Below are positions 1 to 6,027 of a stretch of DNA of 14,435 bases, piece by piece. The DNA is from Elusimicrobiota bacterium. GTDB taxonomy: Bacteria; CG03; SLGR01. The position numbers were made by a program, and so were the translations under genes. Position 1 is the stretch's first letter. The number at the start of each line of letters is the position of its first letter. Under the pieces are notes generated by a model. The model was given only the letters and a program-made list of their open reading frames with translations, was not told the DNA's origin and ran no database searches. Where the stretch lies: contig JAAZFS010000049.1 in assembly GCA_012511615.1 (NCBI GenBank), positions 1 to 14,435 of the forward strand, given 5' to 3'.

Positions 1-1407
1 ATCTAAGAGTGCATAAATTGTAAAGCCGGCAAAAAAACAGGCCAGAAGGATCTTTCCGATAAAAACCATTTTCTCAAAGCCTGATGTTTTCTCTGCTGAC
101 TCGAAATCTGGCGATTCCTCTTTTCTAATCGTACCCACAGTAGGTTGCACTGCTGGCCTGGCTGGTTGAGGAGACGGCGCCGCTGGCCTAGTCGGTGCTG
201 GCTCTGGAGATACTGGTTCAACTGGTTTGGGAGGATCAAGACTGGGAGAAGTCGGAGCAGTCATAAAATCCTTCAAGGGTTCCCTACGATTATTCCCTAC
301 TGGAGTTGGTCTGGGTGCTATGCTGGGTATTCCCGGTGACCTCTCTGAGAGTTCTGGGATAGCAGGCTCCTCTATTGGTTCTGGCACAGACATCTGGGCA
401 GGCGGTGGAGGAACAAAAGGGCTCATAGCTGACTTATCTTCTGTATCGTATTTTTTCTCCAGGTCTTTCTGCACTTCAATTTCGGCGGCACGAATCTCAT
501 CCTGGAGCATAAGCTGAATAAAGTGAGAATGTTTTTTCTGTAAAGCAGAATCTTTCTCTCCCATTTGCCTGAGAGCGCTATTCAGTTCAGCACACATTGC
601 AGCAGCATCTGGGTAGCGGGCAGCAGGATCTTTCTGAAGGGCCCGAGAAATAATACTGACAATTCCCTCGGGAACACCGCCAGCCATCAGAGATCCCAAA
701 TCCACCGAAGCCTTCAGGGCCTTGTCAACAATTTCAGATGAACTGGCCCGCTGACCATAGGGCTTTTCTCCTGACAGTATTTCATACAAAATAAGAGCGG
801 CGCTATACACATCCGTTAAAGGTGAGATTTCGGCACCGGCAGCCTGCTCTGGAGAAATATAGGCTGAGACTTCACCGTCTTTGATATCTGCCCCGGTCTT
901 TTTAGTAATCCCGAAATCGGTCAATTTCACCCGACCGTCAAAAAATATCACTATGTTTGCCGTAGAAATATCCTGATGGATTATGTTATATAACTCCCCA
1001 CTCACCTCATCTTTGAGTTTATGAGCATAGTCAAGGGCTCGCAGGATTTGCAGAATCATATAGGTTCCTACGGCAGGCTCTATGGGTTTATTAAGTTTTA
1101 TGGTTTTAGAGAGAAAATACTCGAGCGATACGCCTTTTACATAATCCATGATTATGTAAAAGTCTCCATCCTCTTCTATAAAGTTTACCACACGGACTAT
1201 ATTCTCATGTTCCATCTTGGCGGTATTAACCGCCTCATTTCTGAATATACGGGCAAACTCCGGATCACTTGCATACTCTTCGTGGATTTTTTTTACTGTT
1301 ACAAATTTTTGCAACATTATATCCCAGGCCTTGTACATAAATGAGGTGCGACCTATACCTATCAAGTGATCAATTATGTATTTATTATCTAATATTCGTT
1401 CGGACAT
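1..1407 (-). CDS. Ser/Thr protein kinase with Pro-rich linker and C-terminal membrane helix (partial)
   Basis: This frame is open from ATG at 1407 to the left edge (469 codons seen; the C-terminus lies outside). Residues about 10–275 form a Hanks-type kinase domain: Gly loop GIGRTSF (17–23), ATP lysine K39 in VTVKK, helix-C Glu E58, catalytic loop HQDISTAN (144–151), DFG (164–166), SPE (185–187) and the later Asp D199. The usual HRD Arg is Gln and the usual DxK Lys is Ser, so this is a non-RD kinase with an atypical loop, but the catalytic Asp, Asn and DFG are kept. Residues 283–325 are charged and helix-like, 330–430 are rich in Pro, Ala and Ser, and 447–468 look like a membrane helix (ILLACFFAGFTIYALL). 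This fits a membrane-anchored sensor kinase with a cytoplasmic kinase domain; any extracytoplasmic sensor is off-window. No strong Shine-Dalgarno precedes the ATG. The gene has its own promoter. Substrate unknown. Confidence 0.9.
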   Translation of the reverse strand, partial: MSERILDNKYIIDHLIGIGRTSFMYKAWDIMLQKFVTVKKIHEEYASDPEFARIFRNEAVNTAKMEHENIVRVVNFIEEDGDFYIIMDYVKGVSLEYFLSKTIKLNKPIEPAVGTYMILQILRALDYAHKLKDEVSGELYNIIHQDISTANIVIFFDGRVKLTDFGITKKTGADIKDGEVSAYISPEQAAGAEISPLTDVYSAALILYEILSGEKPYGQRASSSEIVDKALKASVDLGSLMAGGVPEGIVSIISRALQKDPAARYPDAAAMCAELNSALRQMGEKDSALQKKHSHFIQLMLQDEIRAAEIEVQKDLEKKYDTEDKSAMSPFVPPPPAQMSVPEPIEEPAIPELSERSPGIPSIAPRPTPVGNNRREPLKDFMTAPTSPSLDPPKPVEPVSPEPAPTRPAAPSPQPARPAVQPTVGTIRKEESPDFESAEKTSGFEKMVFIGKILLACFFAGFTIYALLD

Positions 1408-1755
1408 TTTTTATTTATTTCCGGGGGAATTTTACGGTAACGGACACCATTCTGCTATATTTATAATACTCTAATTATTATAACTCTTGTTTTATACTAG
1501 TCAAGAAAAACTTTATGGTTTTCAATTCACAGGATTTTCCGCCAAACTCTGCCCTGTTTTTTAGCTTTTTCTAGACTTATAGAATCCGACTATCCTAAAT
1601 AGCTCAAATATTTTCTCTAAATATAATCTTAGGTTTCAGGATTATCAAGCTACTCTAAAGCATAAATAGAGCAGAATCCCAACCAGCCCTAAGAATAAGA
1701 GCAGACCTCTCCAGCAAGGGGCTTGCGTGAAATTTATTTATTATTCTTCCTGGTT
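1408..1755. other. 348-base intergenic region between apt and the kinase gene
   Basis: No credible gene is visible on either strand. The region holds the kinase promoter (1477–1504) and its AT-rich leader, which contains a 12-codon ATG...TAA frame (1450–1415) without a ribosome-binding site. Near the apt end there is a 5-bp hairpin, GCAAG/CTTGC with a 3-base loop (1714–1726). It has no following T-run in the minus direction, so I do not call an intrinsic terminator. The rest is AT-rich with no structure I can support. Confidence 0.6.
1477..1504 (-). promoter_or_regulatory. Near-consensus sigma-70 promoter for the kinase gene
   Basis: Reading the minus strand, TTGACT (1504–1499) is followed by a 16-base spacer and a perfect TATAAT (1482–1477). 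A start about seven bases downstream, near 1470, would leave a 5' untranslated leader of about 63 bases before the kinase ATG at 1407. The match is one base from the −35 consensus and exact at −10, in an AT-rich spacer and in the right orientation, so I regard it as a probable housekeeping promoter. It is a sequence match only; the transcription start is inferred. Confidence 0.75.
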
Positions 1756-2307
1756 CTATTCGTTAATATTAAACTTAACTCTTGAAAAGGCAGGATAATC
1801 CTTGAGTTTTTCTCTTCCTCCCAAGCCTTCAAGCTCTATAAGAAAAGAAATACCAACTATATTGGCATCCACCCTCTCAAGAAGTTCTATGGCCGCTTGA
1901 GTCGGGCCGCCGGTAGCCAGCAAATCGTCAATTATTGCAACTCTTTCTCCCGGGGCTACTGAATCGCTATGCATCTCCAGTTCATCGGAACCATATTCTA
2001 AATCATACTTTATGCTTACGGTGCCTGATGGAAGTTTCCCCTTTTTACGAATAAGTGCAAGACCGGAACCGATTTCATAGGCTACTGGAGCACCAAATAC
2101 GAAACCTCTTGATTCCACGGCTACCACCTTATCAATCTGCTTATCACGGAAAAGGGAAGACATCCAGGAAATAGACTCCCTAAATCCTTCCTTATCCTGG
2201 AGAAGAGTGGTTATATCCTTAAACTGTACTCCGGGTTTTGGAAAATCCGGAATATTTCTGATAATACTTTCCAACTCAAGCTTTCTGATTCCTTCTTCTG
2301 ATTTCAT
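1756..2307 (-). CDS. apt: Adenine phosphoribosyltransferase
   Basis: This 183-residue cytoplasmic enzyme converts adenine and PRPP to AMP and pyrophosphate (purine salvage). The N-terminus IRNIPDFPKPGVQFKDITTLL (about 16–36) is the usual APT opening, VAVESRGFVFGAPVA (62–76) is the conserved ES-RGF block, and VAIIDDLLATGG (123–134) is the PRPP-binding loop with D127 and D128. The residue after ATGG is Pro (P135), where the family normally has Thr (DDLLATGGT); Thr is one position later. Length is normal for the family. The ATG lies four bases after the sigma-factor stop, with AAGGAG at 2320–2325 inside the last sigma codons (12-base spacing), so translational coupling is likely. It stops at TAG, with TAA TAA five codons beyond. 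It appears to be the last gene of the long minus-strand run. The link to SAM metabolism (adenine recycling) is inferred. Confidence 0.95.
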   Translation of the reverse strand: MKSEEGIRKLELESIIRNIPDFPKPGVQFKDITTLLQDKEGFRESISWMSSLFRDKQIDKVVAVESRGFVFGAPVAYEIGSGLALIRKKGKLPSGTVSIKYDLEYGSDELEMHSDSVAPGERVAIIDDLLATGGPTQAAIELLERVDANIVGISFLIELEGLGGREKLKDYPAFSRVKFNINE

Positions 2308-2311
2308 TTCT

Positions 2312-3160
2312 TTACGAATCTCCTTGATCTTCTGATTCTTTCTCTATACTTACTGCCGCCTTCTTTAATTTATCCAGAGCTTTCTTGTGTATCTGTCGGA
2401 CTCTTTCCCGTGAAATATTCAATTTCTCTCCGACATCCTGAAGGGTATGCGGATGACTGGTTCCGACACCAAATCTCAGGCGGATAACTTCTCTTTCTCT
2501 TGGAGAAATATGTACTAATAATTCCTCAAGTTGCTGATGTATCCCTAAGACTCCGATAGCATCCTCTGGATCATTCCCGTCTTGAGCCGCTATCGTTGCC
2601 TTCAGGGGGATATCAATATCTTTTGATATGGGAGCATCCAAGGAAGGAATCTCGCTGAACACTCTTATGTAATACAAGAACCTCTGCACATCTTTCTTTT
2701 TAAATCCAGTCGCCTCCGCAAGCTCCTCATAAGAAGGTTTTTCACCGCTTGTTATGTATATATAATCCCAAGCCTTCATAATCTTCTGAAAATTCTGATA
2801 GACATAAACCGGAATATGTATGGGCTTCGAATGAGTAAGAACGGCACGGCGGATATATTCCTTAATCCAGTTGTAGGAATAGGTAGAAAACTTGGCCTCT
2901 CTATCAGGATCAAATTTTCTGGAAGCAGCAATCAGCCCCATATTCCCCGCCTCTATAAGATCGTTTAACTCTACTCCAGGCCTATTGAATTTCTTTGCTA
3001 TGCTTACCACCAGGCGCAGGTTCCCGGTCACAAGTCTTTTCCTTGCTTCATCATCATTATTTCTCATGCGCTCTAAGAGTTCATCCATCTCTTCTTTAGA
3101 GATTAGGGGAATCTTCGCCATCTCAGCAAGATAAAGTTTTATTGATTCATCCTGTCCCAT
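2312..3160 (-). CDS. rpoS: RpoS/RpoD-type group-2 sigma-70 factor
   Basis: This 282-residue RNA polymerase sigma factor lacks region 1.1. Region 1.2 is at about 3–33 (DESIKLYLAEMAKIPLIS), region 2 at 38–108 (RLVTGNLRLVVSIAKKF, then DLIEAGNMGLIAA), region 3 at 110–190 and region 4 at 209–268, with the −35 recognition helix ISRERVRQI (249–257) well conserved. Region 2.4 is unusual: FSTYSYNWIKEYIRRA (91–106), where housekeeping and RpoS sigmas have FSTYATWWIRQ-I-RA. The symbol rests mainly on context: it follows pcm and an NlpD-like gene, the classic pcm–nlpD–rpoS order. A generic group-2 sigma (SigA/RpoD paralogue) is the alternative. ATG at 3160 starts 24 bases after the nlpD-like stop, behind a purine-rich AGAAAGAAA rather than a strong Shine-Dalgarno. 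Stop is TAA, four bases before apt. It probably directs stress or stationary-phase transcription. Confidence 0.9.
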   Translation of the reverse strand: MGQDESIKLYLAEMAKIPLISKEEMDELLERMRNNDDEARKRLVTGNLRLVVSIAKKFNRPGVELNDLIEAGNMGLIAASRKFDPDREAKFSTYSYNWIKEYIRRAVLTHSKPIHIPVYVYQNFQKIMKAWDYIYITSGEKPSYEELAEATGFKKKDVQRFLYYIRVFSEIPSLDAPISKDIDIPLKATIAAQDGNDPEDAIGVLGIHQQLEELLVHISPREREVIRLRFGVGTSHPHTLQDVGEKLNISRERVRQIHKKALDKLKKAAVSIEKESEDQGDS

Positions 3161-3184
3161 AATATATTACATTTTTCTTTCTGC

Positions 3185-3793
3185 TCAGGGCAGAAAATGC
3201 AGAGGATTTCTCGCCTCTTCCCTGTATCTCACTTCAAAATACAGGGCCGGCTCGACGACCCTACCGCTACTTCCCGATTCGGCCACCTTCATTCCCTTGG
3301 CCACTGGATCACCTTCTCTGACTAAAACCCGGCTATTATGAGCATAGACCGTATTATAATCATCCCCATGGTCCAGTATCAAAGTTTTGCCATAGATTCT
3401 GAAATCCTCACTGGCAAAAACCACTCGACCTGCCTCGGCAGCATTCACAGGACTTCCCTCTGGCGCCCTTATAAGTATCCCAAGTGAGCGCTGAGTTCCC
3501 TCCCGGCCAAATCCACGGATTACCTCGCCCTTCAAGGGCCAAACAAACCTCCGGACCTTCTCCGAAACATTAACAGTATAGCGGGCCCCAGGGATATAGA
3601 CCCTGTCTCCAGGATAGAGCCTGCCAAAATCTTCCAGACGCCTGTTAGCCTCAGCAAGTTTATCAGAATCCAAGCCATAGGCCTCGGCTATACTCCAAAA
3701 ACTCTCCCCTGAAGATACCGTATGATAAATTCCAGGTCCAACAAAAGTACATCCCCCCAAAATAATAAGAGCGGCGACCGCCAGAAATCTCAC
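3185..3793 (-). CDS. nlpD: NlpD-like LysM/LytM (M23) lipoprotein
   Basis: This 202-residue envelope protein starts at GTG 3793, with its start overlapping the acylphosphatase stop by four bases. Residues 1–14 are a short signal peptide with lipobox LGGC and lipidated C15. A LysM peptidoglycan-binding domain spans about 22–69 (YHTVSSGESFWSIAEAYGL to RVYIPG). A LytM/M23 domain spans about 85–202, with the NlpD-like stretch HGDDYNTVYAHNSRVLVREG (142–161). The metal-binding residues look lost: the HxGxD position reads SLGIL (103–107), and the final His position is Tyr (LYFEVR, Y185), so hydrolase activity is unlikely. In E. coli NlpD, a similarly degenerate LytM domain activates the amidase AmiC at the division site; by analogy this is an amidase activator rather than an enzyme. 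It is much shorter than E. coli NlpD (about 380 residues). It sits between pcm and the sigma gene, as nlpD usually does. Confidence 0.88.
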   Translation of the reverse strand: MRFLAVAALIILGGCTFVGPGIYHTVSSGESFWSIAEAYGLDSDKLAEANRRLEDFGRLYPGDRVYIPGARYTVNVSEKVRRFVWPLKGEVIRGFGREGTQRSLGILIRAPEGSPVNAAEAGRVVFASEDFRIYGKTLILDHGDDYNTVYAHNSRVLVREGDPVAKGMKVAESGSSGRVVEPALYFEVRYREEARNPLHFLP

Positions 3794-4095
3794 CGGTACT
3801 CTATCCTGAATCCCTCTGGCAGTTTTGAGGGAGCTTCATAGTCCATCATTACTGTTTCACTCACTCGGGCTCCTGGAGGTCCCTGTTTTAATTCCTTCAA
3901 AAAATCTAGAAAAAACTCTTTCTCACCTAAGGCAATCACTTCAACCGAACCATCGGAAAGATTTCTGACACTTCCCTTTATTCCGAGACTTAATGCTTTT
4001 TGCAGAACAAAATATCTGAAGCCCACCATCTGGACCCTGCCTCTTACAATAATTTTTGCTTTCAAATCTTTAGAAAAATTCTGGGTCAAAACCAT
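3790..4095 (-). CDS. acyP: Acylphosphatase
   Basis: This small cytoplasmic enzyme of about 101 residues hydrolyses acyl phosphates. The domain runs from about residue 12 to the end: KIIVRGRVQMVGFRYF contains the phosphate-binding Arg (R27), and GSVRNLSDGSVEV contains the catalytic Asn (N45), as in the family signature GxVQGVGFR...GxVxNxxDGxVE. The usual Gly in VQGVGFR is Met here. Start choice is uncertain. The frame is open up to a TTG at 4131, deep inside pcm. ATG at 4095 (used here, overlapping pcm by 26 bases) gives a normal length plus a short N-terminal tail, and TTG at 4065 would give a minimal domain. No clear Shine-Dalgarno decides it. The stop TGA at 3790–3792 overlaps the GTG start of the nlpD-like gene. 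An acylphosphatase gene between pcm and nlpD is not part of the usual arrangement. Confidence 0.9.
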   Translation of the reverse strand: MVLTQNFSKDLKAKIIVRGRVQMVGFRYFVLQKALSLGIKGSVRNLSDGSVEVIALGEKEFFLDFLKELKQGPPGARVSETVMMDYEAPSKLPEGFRIEYR

Positions 4096-4771
4096 CAGCA
4101 CCCAACAGGGGAACAAAACGGCAACCACCAAAATTTGTTCGCTCTAAACTACCATCCAGGTGTTTCTTTAAAAGTGTTAGTTCCTGAATATCCCGGCTAC
4201 CTTCTGGTAGAAGCATCCTGCCACCCAATTTCAGCTCTTTTACAAGTTCATCCGGAGTAGCTGGAGCTGCTGCAGTCACCATAATTCCATCAAATAGAGA
4301 TTCCTCAGGCCAACCGAGACTTCCATCTCCAAGCTTGTAATATATATTTTTTAATCCTAACTTTAAGTGAATGCTCCTCGCCCTCTCTAGGAGCAGGGTT
4401 TTACGCTCAATAGTATATACTTTTGCCCCTAGGTACGCAAGAAGCGCCGTCTGATATCCCGACCCCGTACCAATTTCCAAGATTTTTTCTCCAGACTGGG
4501 GGGAAAGGATATCCGTCATCCAAACAGTCATATAGGGCTGGGAAATGGTCTGTCCCTCTCCAATAGGAAGTGGAGAATCCCTATAGGCATCTTTACGGTA
4601 TTCCTCAGGAACGAAGAGTTCTCTGGGAATCTGCCTAACGGCATCTAGAAGCGCTGGAGATTCTATCCCCCGCCTCTCAAGCTGCTTTTTTATCATCCAA
4701 TCTCTCTCAGCCTTGTAGTCTATAGAATCTTTGTTCACATACTTGTGATATTCATAGGGGACCCAAGCCAT
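4070..4771 (-). CDS. pcm: Protein-L-isoaspartate O-methyltransferase
   Basis: This 233-residue cytoplasmic repair enzyme transfers a methyl group from SAM to L-isoaspartyl residues in damaged proteins. Family motifs are present: GQTISQPYMTVWMTD (73–87), the SAM-binding motif ILEIGTGSGYQTALLA (97–112), GDGSLGW (148–154) and MVTAAAP (164–170). E. coli Pcm is 208 residues and begins near M26 here (MIKKQLERRGI), so the ATG at 4771 adds about 25 residues and M26 (4696) is an alternative start. Neither has a strong Shine-Dalgarno. The gene starts 38 bases after the metK stop, so the enzyme lies next to the gene for its methyl-donor synthase. It stops at TAA within the start of the acylphosphatase gene. 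With the nlpD-like and sigma genes downstream it reproduces the pcm–nlpD–rpoS neighbourhood, but surE, often found upstream of pcm, is absent here. Confidence 0.94.
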   Translation of the reverse strand: MAWVPYEYHKYVNKDSIDYKAERDWMIKKQLERRGIESPALLDAVRQIPRELFVPEEYRKDAYRDSPLPIGEGQTISQPYMTVWMTDILSPQSGEKILEIGTGSGYQTALLAYLGAKVYTIERKTLLLERARSIHLKLGLKNIYYKLGDGSLGWPEESLFDGIMVTAAAPATPDELVKELKLGGRMLLPEGSRDIQELTLLKKHLDGSLERTNFGGCRFVPLLGADGFDPEFF

Positions 4772-4809
4772 AAAGGGTCTTAGCTGTCATAGTAACTTAT
4801 AGAAATTTA

Positions 4810-5784
4810 TTAGGCTCCGAGTTTTCCAGCTTTTTCTTTTAAGACTTCCACTCGGTCCAATTTTTCCCAGGGAAAAATATCCCTGCCGAAATGTCCGTAG
4901 GCAGCCGTCTTCAAATAGATGGGACGCCAAAGATCCAACATGTTCACAATTCCCGGAGGGGTGAGGTCAAATATTTCTTTAGAAGAAACAATTTTCTCAA
5001 GCTCGGAATCTGGGATGAGTCCGGTACCCTCGGTGTGGATCATAATGTTTAAGGGCTCGCTTATGCCGATTGCGTATGAAATATGCACAGTACATTTTTC
5101 CGCTAGGCCCGCCCCTACAATGTTCTTTGCTATGTATCTAGCCGCATATGTGGCAGAGCGGTCAACTTTTGTAGGATCCTTTCCGGAAAAAGCCCCTCCA
5201 CCATGGGAGGCAATTCCACCGTAGGTATCAACAATAATTTTTCTCCCTGTAACACCGGTATCAGACTGGGGTCCACCGATGACAAACCTCCCTGTAGGAT
5301 TAACATAGAATTTTGTATCATCACGGACTAATTCTTCTGGAAGAATCGGCGTAACGACTTTTGCAATAATTTCATCCCGAGCTGCTTCAGAGATATTTCT
5401 TCCATCCAAAATACTCTCATCATGCTGGGCAGCCACAACCACTGCACCGATACTTTCGGGTTTACCGTCTACATAATTCACAGTTACCTGACTCTTTCCA
5501 TCAGGTTTAAGATAGGGCAGGGTCCCATCTTTTCTTACCTCAGAAAGTCGGAGGGCTATTTTATGGGCCAGAGCTATTGGTAGAGGCATAAGCTCTTCTG
5601 TATCCGAGCAGGCATAGCCTATCATAAGCCCCTGGTCACCAGCACCGCCCACATCAACGCCCTGAGCAATATCGGGTGACTGCTCGTTTATTCCGTTTAA
5701 TATGCAGAGAGAATTAGTTTCAAAACCAAGATTTGGATCGGTATATCCAATGTTTTTGACAATTTCCCTTATCAGGGATTTCAC
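4810..5784 (-). CDS. metK: S-adenosylmethionine synthase, C-terminal segment (downstream of in-frame stop)
   Basis: These 324 codons encode the central and C-terminal domains of MetK, which makes SAM from methionine and ATP. Seen are NIGYTDPNLGFETN (11–24), QSPDIAQGVD (35–44), the ATP-site motif GGAGDQG (46–52), KDGTLPYLKPDGKSQVTV (85–102), TKFYVNPTGRFVIGGP (157–172) and the P-loop-like GGGAFSGKDPTKVDRS (195–210), ending PWEKLDRVE as expected. The segment is in the same frame as the N-terminal piece, separated only by TAA GTT GAG. GTG at 5784 is the first possible start after the stop, but it has no usable Shine-Dalgarno and would yield a protein without the catalytic HPDK region. I therefore read this as one metK gene (4810–6027) with a single nonsense codon, which may be a sequence error, a real mutation or a readthrough site. 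It is followed 38 bases later by pcm. Confidence 0.9.
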   Translation of the reverse strand: MKSLIREIVKNIGYTDPNLGFETNSLCILNGINEQSPDIAQGVDVGGAGDQGLMIGYACSDTEELMPLPIALAHKIALRLSEVRKDGTLPYLKPDGKSQVTVNYVDGKPESIGAVVVAAQHDESILDGRNISEAARDEIIAKVVTPILPEELVRDDTKFYVNPTGRFVIGGPQSDTGVTGRKIIVDTYGGIASHGGGAFSGKDPTKVDRSATYAARYIAKNIVGAGLAEKCTVHISYAIGISEPLNIMIHTEGTGLIPDSELEKIVSSKEIFDLTPPGIVNMLDLWRPIYLKTAAYGHFGRDIFPWEKLDRVEVLKEKAGKLGA

Positions 5785-5790
5785 CTCAAC

Positions 5791-5793
5791 TTA
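5791..5793 (-). other. In-frame TAA stop inside metK
   Basis: The minus strand reads ACT CCT GCC TAA GTT GAG GTG AAA. Frame and homology continue unchanged on both sides, so one codon substitution explains the break. The affected position is normally aromatic (Trp in E. coli), so TAT or TAC to TAA is the simplest origin. metK is usually essential, which favours a sequence error, readthrough or a second copy elsewhere over gene loss. Confidence 0.85.
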
Positions 5794-6027
5794 GGCAGGA
5801 GTTGTAATTTCCCCACCTACAAGGACTAAGCCAGTACTGACAAAAGTCTCACAGGCCACCCGGCTACCCCTCTTGTCTTCGGGCGATAGTCTGTATGGTT
5901 TGAGTCCTTTTTCAACATCATACTCCAGTATTTTATCAAGTATTCCGTCAGATATTTGGTCGCTTACCTTATCTGGATGACCCTCTGTCACTGATTCCGA
6001 TGTAAACGTGAAATTTTTATTGTTCAT
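5791..6027 (-). CDS. metK: S-adenosylmethionine synthase, N-terminal segment (ends at in-frame TAA)
   Basis: This 78-residue segment carries the MetK N-terminus: FTSESVTEGHPDKVSDQISD (8–27), with the catalytic His of HPDK (H17), then RVACETFVSTGLVLVGGEIT (56–75). It stops at TAA 5791–5793 just after GGEITTPA, where other MetK proteins continue with an aromatic residue and V-D-I (for example TTSAWVDIEEI in E. coli); here the following codons read VEV. Between D37 and R56 there are 18 residues (VEKG...RGS) where E. coli has three, an insertion of about 15. ATG at 6027 is supported by AGGGAG at 6035–6040 with seven-base spacing, and overlaps the end of the phosphohexomutase gene by 11 bases. Alone this fragment cannot be an active synthase. 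A truncated but expressed fragment is possible but unlikely. Confidence 0.88.
   Translation of the reverse strand: MNNKNFTFTSESVTEGHPDKVSDQISDGILDKILEYDVEKGLKPYRLSPEDKRGSRVACETFVSTGLVLVGGEITTPA

Noticed and set aside
1021..1344. Plus-strand open frame of 107 codons
   Set aside because: It is antisense to the kinase domain, whose motifs are clear on the other strand; the predicted protein resembles nothing recognisable.
1415..1450. 12-codon ATG...TAA frame in the kinase leader, a possible leader peptide
   Set aside because: No Shine-Dalgarno, no codon-run or attenuator-like hairpin, and a frame this short is expected by chance.
1714..1726. Hairpin GCAAG-CCC-CTTGC downstream of apt as a terminator
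   Set aside because: The stem is only five base pairs and no T-run follows it in the minus direction, so it does not meet the intrinsic terminator pattern.
5791..5793. Selenocysteine, pyrrolysine or genetic code reassignment at the metK stop
   Set aside because: The codon is TAA, not TGA or TAG as those systems use, and TAA, TAG and TGA all terminate other genes in the window at normal lengths.
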